A DNA stretch of 44,787 bases, from contig CAJNCV010000015.1 in the NCBI GenBank assembly GCA_905221385.1, positions 1 through 44,787 of the forward strand. The letters are read 5' to 3'. Shown here in pieces: positions 1-6,797 of this stretch. Both the position numbers and the translations under genes were made by a program. This stretch comes from a bacterium (GTDB lineage: Bacteria > Bacillota > Bacilli > Lactobacillales > Streptococcaceae). Position 1 is the first letter of the stretch; each line of letters begins with the position of its first letter. The notes under the pieces are model-generated. The model was not told the DNA's origin and did no database searches. It worked only from the letters and a program-made list of their open reading frames with translations.

Positions 1-76
1 CGAACACAGAAGTTAAGCCCTAGAACGCCGGAAGTAGTTGGGGGTTGCCCCCTGTGAGATATGGAAGTCGCTTAGC
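1..76 (+). rRNA. rrf: 5S ribosomal RNA, 3' portion
   Basis: The first 76 bases match the 3' two thirds of a streptococcal 5S rRNA: the conserved CGAACACAGAAGTTAAG near the start, the GGGGGTTGCCCCC arm, and the closing GAAGTCGCTTAGC. The 5' part lies outside the window. The gene ends only about four bases before the first tRNA, so it is the end of an rrn operon whose transcript runs into the tRNA cluster. The exact 3' end is uncertain by a few bases. Confidence 0.92.
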
Positions 77-80
77 TCTA

Positions 81-153
81 GGGAGTTTAGCTCAGCTGGG
101 AGAGCATCTGCCTTACAAGCAGAGGGTCAGCGGTTCGATCCCGTTAACTCCCA
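81..153 (+). tRNA. tRNA-Val (TAC)
   Basis: A 73-nt cloverleaf with acceptor stem GGGAGTT / AACTCCC, discriminator A and anticodon loop CTTACAA. It is the first tRNA after 5S rRNA. No CCA is encoded; the next bases are TAG. Confidence 0.97.
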
Positions 154-155
154 TA

Positions 156-228
156 GGTCCCGTAGTGTAGCGGTTATCACGTCGCCCTGTCACGGCGAAG
201 ATCGCGGGTTCGATTCCCGTCGGGACCG
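156..228 (+). tRNA. tRNA-Asp (GTC)
   Basis: A 73-nt cloverleaf with acceptor stem GGTCCCG / CGGGACC, discriminator G and anticodon GTC in loop CTGTCAC. It starts two bases after tRNA-Val. CCA is not encoded. Confidence 0.97.
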
Positions 229-252
229 TTTAAGATAACGGAAGTTATTTTA

Positions 253-325
253 GACTCGTTAGCTCAGTTGGTAGAGCAATTGACTTTTAATCAATGGGTC
301 ACTGGTTCGAGCCCAGTACGGGTCA
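253..325 (+). tRNA. tRNA-Lys (TTT)
   Basis: A 73-nt cloverleaf with acceptor stem GACTCGT / ACGGGTC, discriminator A and anticodon TTT in loop CTTTTAA. CCA is not encoded. Confidence 0.97.
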
Positions 326-330
326 TATTA

Positions 331-412
331 GCGGGTTTGGCGGAATTGGCAGACGCACCAGATTTAGGATCTGGCGCTTAACGGCGTGGGGGTTCAAGTC
401 CCTTAACCCGCA
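331..412 (+). tRNA. tRNA-Leu (TAG)
   Basis: A class II tRNA of 82 nt with a long variable arm. The acceptor stem is GCGGGTT / AACCCGC, the discriminator A and the anticodon TAG (loop TTTAGGA). CCA is not encoded. Confidence 0.97.
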
Positions 413-424
413 TAATAGAAATAG

Positions 425-497
425 GCCGGCTTAGCTCAGTTGGTAGAGCATCTGATTTGTAATCAGAGGGTCGCGTGTTCAAGTCATGTAGCCGGCA
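425..497 (+). tRNA. tRNA-Thr (TGT)
   Basis: A 73-nt cloverleaf with acceptor stem GCCGGCT / AGCCGGC and anticodon TGT (loop TTTGTAA). CCA is not encoded. Confidence 0.97.
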
Positions 498-524
498 TTT
501 TTTTATATAGAGTAAGAGGTCGAT

Positions 525-596
525 GCGAACGTAGTTCAGTGGTAGAACACCACCTTGCCAAGGTGGGGGTCGCGGGTTCGAATCCCGTCGTTCGCT
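525..596 (+). tRNA. tRNA-Gly (GCC)
   Basis: A 72-nt cloverleaf with acceptor stem GCGAACG / CGTTCGC, discriminator T and anticodon GCC (loop TTGCCAA). CCA is not encoded. Confidence 0.97.
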
Positions 597-603
597 TAGA
601 GAG

Positions 604-689
604 GCCGGGGTGGCGGAACTGGCAGACGCACAGGACTTAAAATCCTGCGATTGGTAACGATCGTACCGGTTCGATTCCGGTCCTCGGCA
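604..689 (+). tRNA. tRNA-Leu (TAA)
   Basis: A class II tRNA of 86 nt with a long variable arm. The acceptor stem is GCCGGGG / CCTCGGC, the discriminator A and the anticodon TAA (loop CTTAAAA). It is the second leucine tRNA of the cluster. CCA is not encoded. Confidence 0.97.
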
Positions 690-700
690 TATAATAATGA

Positions 701-774
701 GCACCCTTAGCTCAACTGGATAGAGTACCTGACTACGAATCAGGCGGTTAGAGGTTCGACTCCTCTAGGGTGCA
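701..774 (+). tRNA. tRNA-Arg (ACG)
   Basis: A 74-nt cloverleaf with acceptor stem GCACCCT / AGGGTGC and anticodon ACG (loop CTACGAA). Bacterial tRNA-Arg(ACG) is normally edited at A34 to inosine by TadA, which lets it read CGU, CGC and CGA. CCA is not encoded. Confidence 0.97.
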
Positions 775-788
775 TTTTTTATTTAATG

Positions 789-862
789 CGGGAAGTAGCT
801 CAGCTTGGTAGAGTACTTGGTTTGGGACCAAGGTGTCGCAGGTTCGAATCCTGTCTTCCCGA
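789..862 (+). tRNA. tRNA-Pro (TGG)
   Basis: A 74-nt cloverleaf with acceptor stem CGGGAAG / CTTCCCG, discriminator A and anticodon TGG (loop TTTGGGA). CCA is not encoded. Confidence 0.97.
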
Positions 863-867
863 TTCAT

Positions 868-941
868 GGCGGTGTAGCTCAGCTGGCTAGAGCGTCCGGT
901 TCATACCCGGGAGGTCGGGGGTTCGATCCCCTTCGCCGCTA
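868..941 (+). tRNA. tRNA-Met (CAT), elongator
   Basis: A 74-nt cloverleaf with anticodon CAT. The acceptor stem GGCGGTG pairs with CGCCGCT and begins with a G1-U72 wobble. The cluster holds three CAT tRNAs. This one lacks the C1-A72 mismatch of the initiator and has G4/G5 rather than the C4/C5 that E. coli TilS recognises in tRNA-Ile2. The elongator Met assignment is therefore the best fit. Confidence 0.85.
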
Positions 942-954
942 TAATGATCTTGTT

Positions 955-1028
955 GGACCTTTAGCTCAGCTGGTTAGAGCTCTCGGCTCATAACCGAGTG
1001 GTCGTAGGTTCAAGTCCTACAAGGTCCA
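955..1028 (+). tRNA. tRNA with CAT anticodon, probably tRNA-Ile2 (lysidine-modified)
   Basis: A 74-nt cloverleaf with acceptor stem GGACCTT / AAGGTCC and anticodon loop CTCATAA. C4-G69 and C5-G68 are present; in E. coli these pairs are recognition features for TilS, which turns CAU into lysidine-AU and so Met into Ile specificity. Its place directly after tRNA-Met and before tRNA-Ser matches my memory of the Bacillus trnB order Met-Ile-Ser-fMet. Simple anticodon-based annotation would call it tRNA-Met. Confidence 0.75.
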
Positions 1029-1040
1029 TTGTGGAATAAT

Positions 1041-1130
1041 GGAGGATTACCCAAGTCCGGCTGAAGGGAACGGTCTTGAAAACCGTCAGGCGTGTAAAAG
1101 CGTGCGTGGGTTCGAATCCCACATCCTCCT
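1041..1130 (+). tRNA. tRNA-Ser (TGA)
   Basis: A class II tRNA of 90 nt with a long variable arm. The acceptor stem is GGAGGAT / ATCCTCC, the discriminator T and the anticodon TGA (loop CTTGAAA). CCA is not encoded. Confidence 0.97.
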
Positions 1131-1140
1131 TTTATATTAA

Positions 1141-1214
<74 letters not shown>

Positions 1215-1217
1215 TTT

Positions 1218-1290
1218 GGCTCGGTAGCTCAGTTGGTAGAGCAATGGATTGAAGCTCCATGTGTCGGCGGTTCGATTCCGTCTCGCGCCA
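1218..1290 (+). tRNA. tRNA-Phe (GAA)
   Basis: A 73-nt cloverleaf with anticodon GAA (loop TTGAAGC). The acceptor stem GGCTCGG / TCGCGCC contains a T4-C69 mismatch; the remaining pairs, including a terminal G7-T66 wobble, form. It starts three bases after tRNA-fMet. CCA is not encoded: the terminal GCCA is stem plus discriminator. Confidence 0.93.
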
Positions 1291-1301
1291 TATTTTATTA
1301 A

Positions 1302-1372
1302 GCGGGTGTAGTTTAGTGGTAAAACTACAGCCTTCCAAGCTGTTGTCGCGAGTTCGATTCTCGTCACCCGCT
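1302..1372 (+). tRNA. tRNA-Gly (TCC)
   Basis: A 71-nt cloverleaf with acceptor stem GCGGGTG / CACCCGC, discriminator T and anticodon TCC (loop CTTCCAA). It is the second glycine tRNA of the cluster. CCA is not encoded. Confidence 0.97.
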
Positions 1373-1405
1373 TTGAACGAAAGTTCATACCAAGTTTGAA
1401 AACTT

Positions 1406-1479
<74 letters not shown>

Positions 1480-1485
1480 TTAATA

Positions 1486-1573
1486 GGAGAATTACTCAAG
1501 AGGCTGAAGAGGACGGTTTGCTAAATCGTTAGGTCGGGTAACCGGCGCGGGGGTTCGAATCCCCCATTCTCCG
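1486..1573 (+). tRNA. tRNA-Ser (GCT)
   Basis: A class II tRNA of 88 nt with a long variable arm. The acceptor stem is GGAGAAT / ATTCTCC, the discriminator G and the anticodon GCT (loop TTGCTAA). It is the last tRNA of the cluster, eight bases before the terminator. Confidence 0.97.
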
Positions 1574-1580
1574 TGTATCA

Positions 1581-1603
1581 AGAGTTGCTAAGCTCTTTTT
1601 TTT
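1581..1603 (+). terminator. Rho-independent terminator of the rrn-tRNA operon
   Basis: Stem AGAGTT / AGCTCT around loop GCTA, followed by eight T. It closes the transcript after tRNA-Ser(GCT). Confidence 0.85.
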
Positions 1604-1619
1604 GTGAAACTATTGGTCC

Positions 1620-1957
1620 GTCTCGTTTCGTTAGGTTCGAGACAAATAAACCATCCGCTATGCGGGTGCGCATCGAAGATTATACCAAAAAAACTCCAAA
1701 CGCGATACAATAAAGGTGTTAAAATTATTGAGGGTCACTTGATGCCAGATTATGTACATATGTTAGTAAGTATTCCACTGAGGATAAGTGTTTCAAGTTT
1801 CATGGGGTATTTAAAAGGCAAAAGCGCACTCATGATATTTGATAAACATGCCAACCTCAAGCATAAGTTTGGAAATCGGCATTTTTGGGCAGAAGGTTAC
1901 TACGTGAGTACAGTAGGTCTTAATGAAACCACAATTAGGAAATATATTCAAGATTAA
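1620..1957 (+). pseudogene. IS200/IS605-family TnpA remnant
   Basis: A decayed IS200-type element. At 1652-1668 there is a perfect subterminal hairpin, CATCCGC-TAT-GCGGGTG, typical of the left end of IS200 elements. The reading frame after it holds the middle and late part of a Y1 transposase (EGHLMPDYVHMLVS, FMGYLKGKSALMIFDKH, HFWAEGYYVSTVGL). Three defects show it is dead. The N-terminal third is missing, because the hairpin runs almost straight into KGVKIIEGH. The first His of the HUH metal-binding motif is Tyr (DYVH, not DHVH). The frame stops at KYIQD, well short of the usual C-terminus. A full-length protein is about 150 residues. Confidence 0.85.
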
Positions 1958-1963
1958 AGAAAT

Positions 1964-2860
1964 TAGGCTCTTTGTCAACTGTAGTGGGTTGAAGTCAGCT
2001 AAGATCTAGAAAGGACGAAATTCGTCCTTTCTTTTTTGATGTTGAGAGCGATGAAAATCCTTTTTTTGAAGTTTTCAAAGTTTCGAAAACTAAAATCATT
2101 GCGTTTGATGAGTTTAATGAGATTATTAGTTGCTTCCAATTTGGCGTTGGAATAAGGTAATTGAAGGGCGTTGACGATTTTCTCTTTATCCTTGAGAAAG
2201 GTTTTAAAGACAGTCTGAAAAAGAGGATGAACCTTCTTTAGATTGTCCTTGATGAGTCCGAAAAATTTGTCTGGTTCCTTATTCTGAAAGTGAAAAAGCA
2301 AGAGCTGGTAGAGCTTATAGTGGTGTTTCAAGTCTTCTGAATAGCTCAAAAGCTTGTCTAGAATTTCTTTATTTGTTAAGTGCATACGAAAAGTAGGGCG
2401 ATAAAATCGCTTATCACTCAATTTACGGCTATCCTGTTGAATGAGTTTCCAGTAGCGCTTGATAGCCTTGTATTCATGAGATTTCCGATCAAACTGATTC
2501 ATGATTTGGACCCGCACACGGCATATAGCACGGCTAAGATGTTAAACAATGTGAAAACGATCTAGAACGATTTTAGCATTTGGGAGTGAAACAGTCTGGT
2601 AGACTGTTTCAGCCTGAGCCTAGAAATTCGAAAGCGAAGTCGTTTAGCTAAGTCATGGTAGGGGCTAAACATATCCATCGTAATGATTTTCACCTGATAG
2701 CGAACGGTTCGATCGTAGCGCAGAAAGTGATTTCTTATGGTAGCTTGTGTTCTTCCTTCAAGAACAGTGATGATATTGAGCTTGTCAAAATCTTGTGCAA
2801 TGAAACTCATCTTTCCCTTGGTAAAGGCATACTCTGGAAGTTCTATAATGAAGTTAGCCA
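1964..2860 (-). pseudogene. ISL3-family (IS1167-like) transposase remnant, copy 1
   Basis: Minus-strand remains of an ISL3-family DDE transposase. The upstream piece (about 2562-2850) includes YAFTKGKMSFIAQDF and KIITMDMFSPYHDLAKRL. The downstream piece (1999-2575) includes AKIVLDRFH, the NNLIKLIKRND stretch and the C-terminal FVLSRS. The two pieces are in different frames because a 53-bp insertion at 2584-2636, carrying an 11-bp hairpin, interrupts the gene between DLAKRL and the expected FPNAKIVLDRFH. The region coding for the N-terminal zinc finger is absent, and a short deletion removes residues of the SWDEYAF motif. At 1964-1999 the sequence GGCTCTTTGTCAACTG and what follows looks like the terminal inverted repeat of this family. 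A second copy with the same insertion is at 15408-16016. Confidence 0.85.
2008..2037. terminator. hairpin terminator at the end of ISL3 remnant 1
   Basis: A perfect 11-bp stem AGAAAGGACGA / TCGTCCTTTCT with a three-base loop, flanked by T on the plus strand and by A on the other side. It can act in both directions and lies within the last codons of the transposase remnant. Confidence 0.6.
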
Positions 2861-2861
2861 C

Positions 2862-3266
2862 CCAGCCTTCCTAAAAATGTAATGCTTTAACTAGCTTATA
2901 GTTAGCTCCTGATTTCATTTGATAATAGGCTTGGAGATATTAGGATCGCTAGCCAAGGCTAAGTCTAGCATTGGTTTAGCTGACCGAACATCTTCAAGGG
3001 AACCTGTTGCCAAATGAAATCTATCAATTCTTGTTTCAATTTAGAGGAATAGTAACGATTCTTCCCCTTTTTAACGTGATCTATTCCATAACGGTCAATT
3101 AATTTCACCATGTACTTTAGACCAGAAGCATCCACATCAAATCTTTTGAAAGCTGTTTGAAGCTTTGTTCTTGTTTTCTTAGTGCATAGATTTGAACTTT
3201 ATCTTCATAACTCAATTTCATAATAAAATACCCCCAAAGTTAGATTTTTCTGTCTAACTTTGGGGG
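2862..3266 (-). pseudogene. IS3-family OrfA remnant with left-end hairpin
   Basis: Read on the minus strand from 3221, the sequence begins MKLSYEDKVQIYALRKQ and then shifts frame at a run of A. The second frame continues RFDVDASGLKYMVKLIDRYG and KKGKNRYYSSKLKQELID, then shifts again. This is the helix-turn-helix OrfA of an IS3-family (IS150-like) element, inactivated by at least two frameshifts and lacking OrfB. Upstream of the start codon lies the element's left end, with a 14-bp perfect inverted repeat CCCCCAAAGTTAGA / TCTAACTTTGGGGG (3231-3244 and 3253-3266). On the transcript this forms a strong hairpin just before OrfA. The stretch 2862-2900, next to ISL3 remnant 1, is too decayed to assign. 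Confidence 0.75.
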
Positions 3267-3308
3267 TGTAGTTCACATAGCGGGTGGTTATGATCTTAGA
3301 TGAAAGAA

Positions 3309-3863
3309 CTAATGATCACTAAAACGACGATACTCGATATGAAAGTCGAAATAATGCTCATCCTGTAACTTTTGGAAGATGTCGCGATAGGCTTCCTCAT
3401 CGAAATGGTCGCCACGGTAGAGAATTTCAAAACTCAAACCATCGTACTCTAGAAAAGCGTTGGCTGATTTAAAGCCATTTTGGCGATAGAAATCCATGCG
3501 GGCCTTTCTTTGCTCCAAGTTATCGCATTTTTCATCTAATCGCTCGACTTCCAGCAACATAGTTCGCTGGTAAAAATCAGTCAGCTTTTCGATGATTTCT
3601 TTTCCATATCCGTGGCTTCTCAAGTGGGGCATGATAGCAAAAAAACTGATATAGAAGGCTTTCTGGTTGAAAATGGAGAAGGCAAAGCCGACAAACTCTT
3701 CCTGGTTATAAAAGGCAAAGAAGTGGGCGTCTTCTCGATCCTGATAGCGTAAAAACTCTGACAGAGGAACTCGTTCTTCCTCAGGGAATGCTTCCTTGTT
3801 TAGCTTTCCAACCTTATCCAGATCAGGAAACACATCGGTAATTAATTGACTGGTCAAACTCAT
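3309..3863 (-). CDS. GNAT-family N-acetyltransferase
   Basis: A 184-residue protein of the GCN5-related acetyltransferase fold. The best evidence is the acetyl-CoA loop RSHGYG at about residues 82-87, following the beta strand YISFFAIMP; the C-terminal half (MDFYRQNGFKSAN) is also typical. These enzymes move an acetyl group from acetyl-CoA to an amine, but nothing here identifies the substrate. The start at 3863 is chosen because AAAGGAGG lies seven bases upstream; an earlier in-frame ATG has no such site. The gene is divergent from the MATE exporter gene. On its 3' side lies the IS graveyard, and no clear terminator of its own is visible. Confidence 0.85.
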   Translation of the reverse strand: MSLTSQLITDVFPDLDKVGKLNKEAFPEEERVPLSEFLRYQDREDAHFFAFYNQEEFVGFAFSIFNQKAFYISFFAIMPHLRSHGYGKEIIEKLTDFYQRTMLLEVERLDEKCDNLEQRKARMDFYRQNGFKSANAFLEYDGLSFEILYRGDHFDEEAYRDIFQKLQDEHYFDFHIEYRRFSDH

Positions 3864-3937
3864 AAATGACCTCCTTTTCTTGATTATAGCAAATTGTCTC
3901 TCTGTAAGCAATTGATTGCAAACTTAGTGACAGAGCC

Positions 3938-3966
3938 TTGTCGCTCCTTTAGAAAGCTGATATAAT
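3938..3966 (+). promoter_or_regulatory. promoter of the MATE gene, predicted leaderless
   Basis: -35 TTGTCG (3938-3943), 17-base spacer, -10 TATAAT (3961-3966) with an extended TG one base upstream. Only AGCTTT separates the -10 from the ATG at 3973, so transcription should begin at or next to the start codon. Confidence 0.75.
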
Positions 3967-3972
3967 AGCTTT

Positions 3973-5343
3973 ATGAATAAGAAACGATCAGTGGACTTGA
4001 TACATGGTCCTATTCTTCCTGCGCTGTTAAGCTTTGCCTTTCCAATCCTGCTATCTAATATTTTCCAACAGCTTTATAATACAGCTGACGTCTTGATTGT
4101 TGGGCGTTTTCTTGGTCAAGATTCCTTGGCTGCAGTAGGGGCGACAACTGCCATTTTTGACTTGATTATAGGCTTTACTCTTGGTGTTGGAAATGGCATG
4201 GGGATTGTCATTGCCCGCTATTATGGGGCTCGTGATTTCACCAAAATCAAAGAAGCAGTAGCAGCAACTTGGATTTTAGGTACTCTTTTGAGCATTTTGG
4301 TTATGTTGATGGGATTTGTCGGTCTGTATCCACTCTTGCAATATTTAGATACCCCTGCAGAAATCCTCCCCCAATCTTATCAATATATCTCTATGATTGT
4401 GACTTGTGTAGGCGTTAGCTTCGCCTATAATCTCTTTGCGGGCTTGTTGCGGTCCATTGGTGATAGTCTAGCGGCTCTTGGATTTCTGATTTTTTCTGCC
4501 TTGGTCAATGTGGTTCTGGATTTGTATTTCATTACGCAACTGCATCTGGGAGTTCAATCTGCGGGCCTTGCTACCATCATTTCACAAGGGTTGTCAGCGG
4601 TTCTCTGCTTTTATTATATCCGTAAGAGTGTTCCAGAACTTTTACCTCAGCTTAAACATTTTAAATGGGACAAGGCTTTGTATGCGGATCTCTTGGAGCA
4701 AGGTTTGGCTATGGGTTTGATGAGTTCCATTGTGTCTATCGGTAGTGTGATTTTACAGTCTTCAGTCAATACCTTTGGAGCTGTGGTTATTAGTGCCCAA
4801 ACAGCAGCTCGACGCATTATGGCCTTTGCTCTGCTTCCGATGACGGCTATTTCTTCTGCAATGACGACCTTTGCTTCTCAGAATCTTGGAGCTAAGCGAC
4901 CAGACCGTATTGTTCAAGGACTGCGAATCGGCAGTCGTCTAAGCATGTCTTGGGCAGGCTTTATCTGTATCTTCCTCTTTTTTGCAAGTCCAACCTTGGT
5001 TTCCTTCTTGGCCAGTTCGACAGATACTTACTTGGTAGAAAATGGTAGTCTCTACCTGCAGATCAGTTCAGTCTTTTATCCGATTTTGAGCCTTTTACTG
5101 ATTTATCGCAATTGTTTGCAGGGATTGGGGCAGAAAGTCCTTCCTCTCGTTTCTAGCTTTATTGAACTAATCGGGAAAATTGCTTTTGTAGTCTTGATTA
5201 TCCCTTGGGCGGGATATAGGGGAGTCATCCTTTGCGAACCCCTTATCTGGGTTGCCATGACCATTCAACTGTACTTCTCACTGTTCCGTCATCCTTTGAT
5301 AAAAGAAGGTAAGGTCATCTTGGCAGCCAAAGGACAATCCTAG
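3973..5343 (+). CDS. MATE-family multidrug exporter
   Basis: A 456-residue, very hydrophobic protein with about 12 predicted membrane segments in two homologous halves. The opening GPILPALLSFAFPILLSNIFQQLYN and the following YNTADVLIVGRFLG are the standard start of NorM/DinF-type MATE exporters. The family expels cationic drugs or other toxic compounds in exchange for Na+ or H+ across the cytoplasmic membrane; the substrate here is unknown. The start is fixed by family length and by the promoter six bases upstream. There is no Shine-Dalgarno motif at normal distance, so this looks like a leaderless mRNA. It stands alone between a divergent GNAT gene and yebC. Confidence 0.9.
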   Translation: MNKKRSVDLIHGPILPALLSFAFPILLSNIFQQLYNTADVLIVGRFLGQDSLAAVGATTAIFDLIIGFTLGVGNGMGIVIARYYGARDFTKIKEAVAATWILGTLLSILVMLMGFVGLYPLLQYLDTPAEILPQSYQYISMIVTCVGVSFAYNLFAGLLRSIGDSLAALGFLIFSALVNVVLDLYFITQLHLGVQSAGLATIISQGLSAVLCFYYIRKSVPELLPQLKHFKWDKALYADLLEQGLAMGLMSSIVSIGSVILQSSVNTFGAVVISAQTAARRIMAFALLPMTAISSAMTTFASQNLGAKRPDRIVQGLRIGSRLSMSWAGFICIFLFFASPTLVSFLASSTDTYLVENGSLYLQISSVFYPILSLLLIYRNCLQGLGQKVLPLVSSFIELIGKIAFVVLIIPWAGYRGVILCEPLIWVAMTIQLYFSLFRHPLIKEGKVILAAKGQS

Positions 5344-5395
5344 TTGAATTTGCTGAACAAAATCCATTTCCTCTAGTGAAAATCAGCTAGACTTG

Positions 5396-5404
5396 TGTTA
5401 TAAT
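5396..5404 (+). promoter_or_regulatory. extended -10 promoter of yebC
   Basis: TGT-TATAAT, an extended -10 element, 35 bases before the yebC start. No good -35 is visible, as is usual for this promoter class. Confidence 0.6.
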
Positions 5405-5439
5405 AAGAAAGATTAAAATGTGAAAAAAGGAGATTCCTA

Positions 5440-6156
5440 ATGGGACGTAAATGGGCCAATATCGTAGCCAAGAAAACGGCTAAAGATGGAGCTAACTCTA
5501 AAGTATATGCAAAATTTGGTGTAGAAATCTATGTAGCAGCTAAAAAAGGAGAGCCAGATCCAGAATTAAATACTGCTTTGAAATTTGTAATTGATCGTGC
5601 TAAACAAGCGCAAGTGCCAAAGCACGTTATCGATAAAGCCATTGATAAAGCAAAAGGAAACACAGACGAAACCTTTACAGAAGGACGTTACGAAGGTTTT
5701 GGACCAAATGGTTCTATGTTGATTGTGGATACCTTGACTTCAAACGTTAACCGTACTGCAGCCAATGTCCGTGCTGCTTTTGGTAAAAATGGCGGAAATA
5801 TGGGTACTTCAGGTTCGGTTTCATACCTCTTTGACAACAAGGGTGTGATCGTATTTGCTGGTGATGATGCGGATGCTATCTTTGAATTGTTGCTTGAAGC
5901 AGACATTGATGTGGATGATGTAGAAGCAGAAGAAGGAACAATCACTGTTTACACAGCTCCAACAGACCTTCATAAGGCTATCATTGCCCTTCGTGAGTCT
6001 GGCATTGAAGAATTCCAAGTGACAGAGTTAGAAATGATTCCTCAATCAGAAGTTGAGTTGTCAGGTGAAGATTTGGAAACATTTGAAAAACTTTACAGCG
6101 TTCTTGAAGACGACGAAGACGTGCAAAAAATCTACACAAACGTAGATGGGTTCTAA
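5440..6156 (+). CDS. yebC: YebC/PmpR (TACO1) family protein
   Basis: A full-length 238-residue YebC family protein: it opens [20 protein letters not shown], the middle holds [20 protein letters not shown] and [16 protein letters not shown], and the C-terminus is acidic. The family was long annotated as DNA-binding regulators. Its mitochondrial member TACO1 acts in translation, and recent work on bacterial members points to relief of ribosome stalling, so the regulator label should be read with care. AAAAGGAGA lies at normal distance before the ATG. The gene is monocistronic, with its own extended -10 promoter and a strong terminator. Confidence 0.95.
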   Translation: MGRKWANIVAKKTAKDGANSKVYAKFGVEIYVAAKKGEPDPELNTALKFVIDRAKQAQVPKHVIDKAIDKAKGNTDETFTEGRYEGFGPNGSMLIVDTLTSNVNRTAANVRAAFGKNGGNMGTSGSVSYLFDNKGVIVFAGDDADAIFELLLEADIDVDDVEAEEGTITVYTAPTDLHKAIIALRESGIEEFQVTELEMIPQSEVELSGEDLETFEKLYSVLEDDEDVQKIYTNVDGF

Positions 6157-6174
6157 TTTGAAGAAACGAAAATT

Positions 6175-6210
6175 ATCCTAAGCGAGAAAAGACGGCTTAG
6201 GATATTTTTT
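6175..6210 (+). terminator. yebC terminator
   Basis: Stem ATCCTAAGC / GCTTAGGAT with an 11-base loop, followed by ATTTTTT. Confidence 0.85.
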
Positions 6211-6221
6211 ATCAAGAGAAT

Positions 6222-6308
6222 AGTTCTTATGGAAACTTTTTTCTTGACATTTCTTCTGAAAGTGATAAAATAGTTCTCATGGAAACTTTATTAGTTCTCC
6301 AGAGAACT
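6222..6308 (+). promoter_or_regulatory. marR operon promoter with three 16-bp operator boxes
   Basis: Promoter: -35 TTGACA (6244-6249), 16-base spacer, -10 TAAAAT (6266-6271). Three related 16-bp palindromic boxes surround it: AGTTCTTATGGAAACT (6222-6237) upstream of the -35, AGTTCTCATGGAAACT (6272-6287) directly after the -10, and the most symmetrical, AGTTCTCCAGAGAACT (6293-6308). Boxes 1 and 2 start exactly 50 bp apart and boxes 2 and 3 start 21 bp apart, so all may sit on the same helical face. The arrangement suits autorepression by the MarR protein encoded next. The regulator-to-site assignment is inferred from position. Confidence 0.75.
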
Positions 6309-6335
6309 ATATTCAATCATGAGAAAGGAGCAATC

Positions 6336-6797
6336 ATGGACAAGCCAATGTTGATGTTTAAACGCTTTGGGTACCAGGCTCACCTGATGATACAGAAAGA
6401 AGCCAAGCGATGTGGCCTTGAATTTATGGGTGGACCGCAGGGGCAGGTTCTGCGTTTTTTAGATCATTGTGAACAAAAAGAGGAACTGGTCCTGATTAAA
6501 GATATCGAGCAGGAACTCAATATTACCAAATCTGTTGCGAGTAATTTAGTCAAGCGCATGGTACAAAATGGTTTGGTCGAGTTAGAGGCGAGCCCGAGCG
6601 ATAAGCGGGCAAAATTTGTTCGCCTGACGGAGAAATCGCGTTCGCAGATGCAAAAAGTTAAGGAATTTTTTGATCGGATCGATCAGAGTCTGCTAGAGGG
6701 TGTTTCAAAGTCAGACTTGGCAATCTTTGAAAAGGTGCTCGGACAATTGCAAGAAAATGTTGAGAAGATAGGAGGAGAGAATGAAGAAACTCGCTAA
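6336..6797 (+). CDS. MarR-family repressor of the adjacent ABC exporter
   Basis: A 153-residue MarR protein. The winged helix-turn-helix spans about residues 53-100, with recognition helix TKSVASNLVKRMVQNGL and wing SPSDKRAKFVRLTEK, the classic DKR signature of the family. The helices on either side form the dimer interface. The start at 6336 is preceded by GAAAGGAG; an in-frame ATG at 6279 overlaps operator box 2 and is unlikely. Its 3' end overlaps the first ABC gene by 17 bases, so the three genes form one operon. The layout (MarR, then two half-transporters) is like S. suis satR-satAB, a fluoroquinolone exporter system. That drug specificity is inference by analogy only. Confidence 0.9.
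   Translation: MDKPMLMFKRFGYQAHLMIQKEAKRCGLEFMGGPQGQVLRFLDHCEQKEELVLIKDIEQELNITKSVASNLVKRMVQNGLVELEASPSDKRAKFVRLTEKSRSQMQKVKEFFDRIDQSLLEGVSKSDLAIFEKVLGQLQENVEKIGGENEETR

Noticed and set aside
2584..2636. BOX, RUP or SPRITE element as explanation of the ISL3 insertion
   Set aside because: The sequence does not resemble the modules of these pneumococcal repeats as I remember them; reported instead as an unknown repeat.
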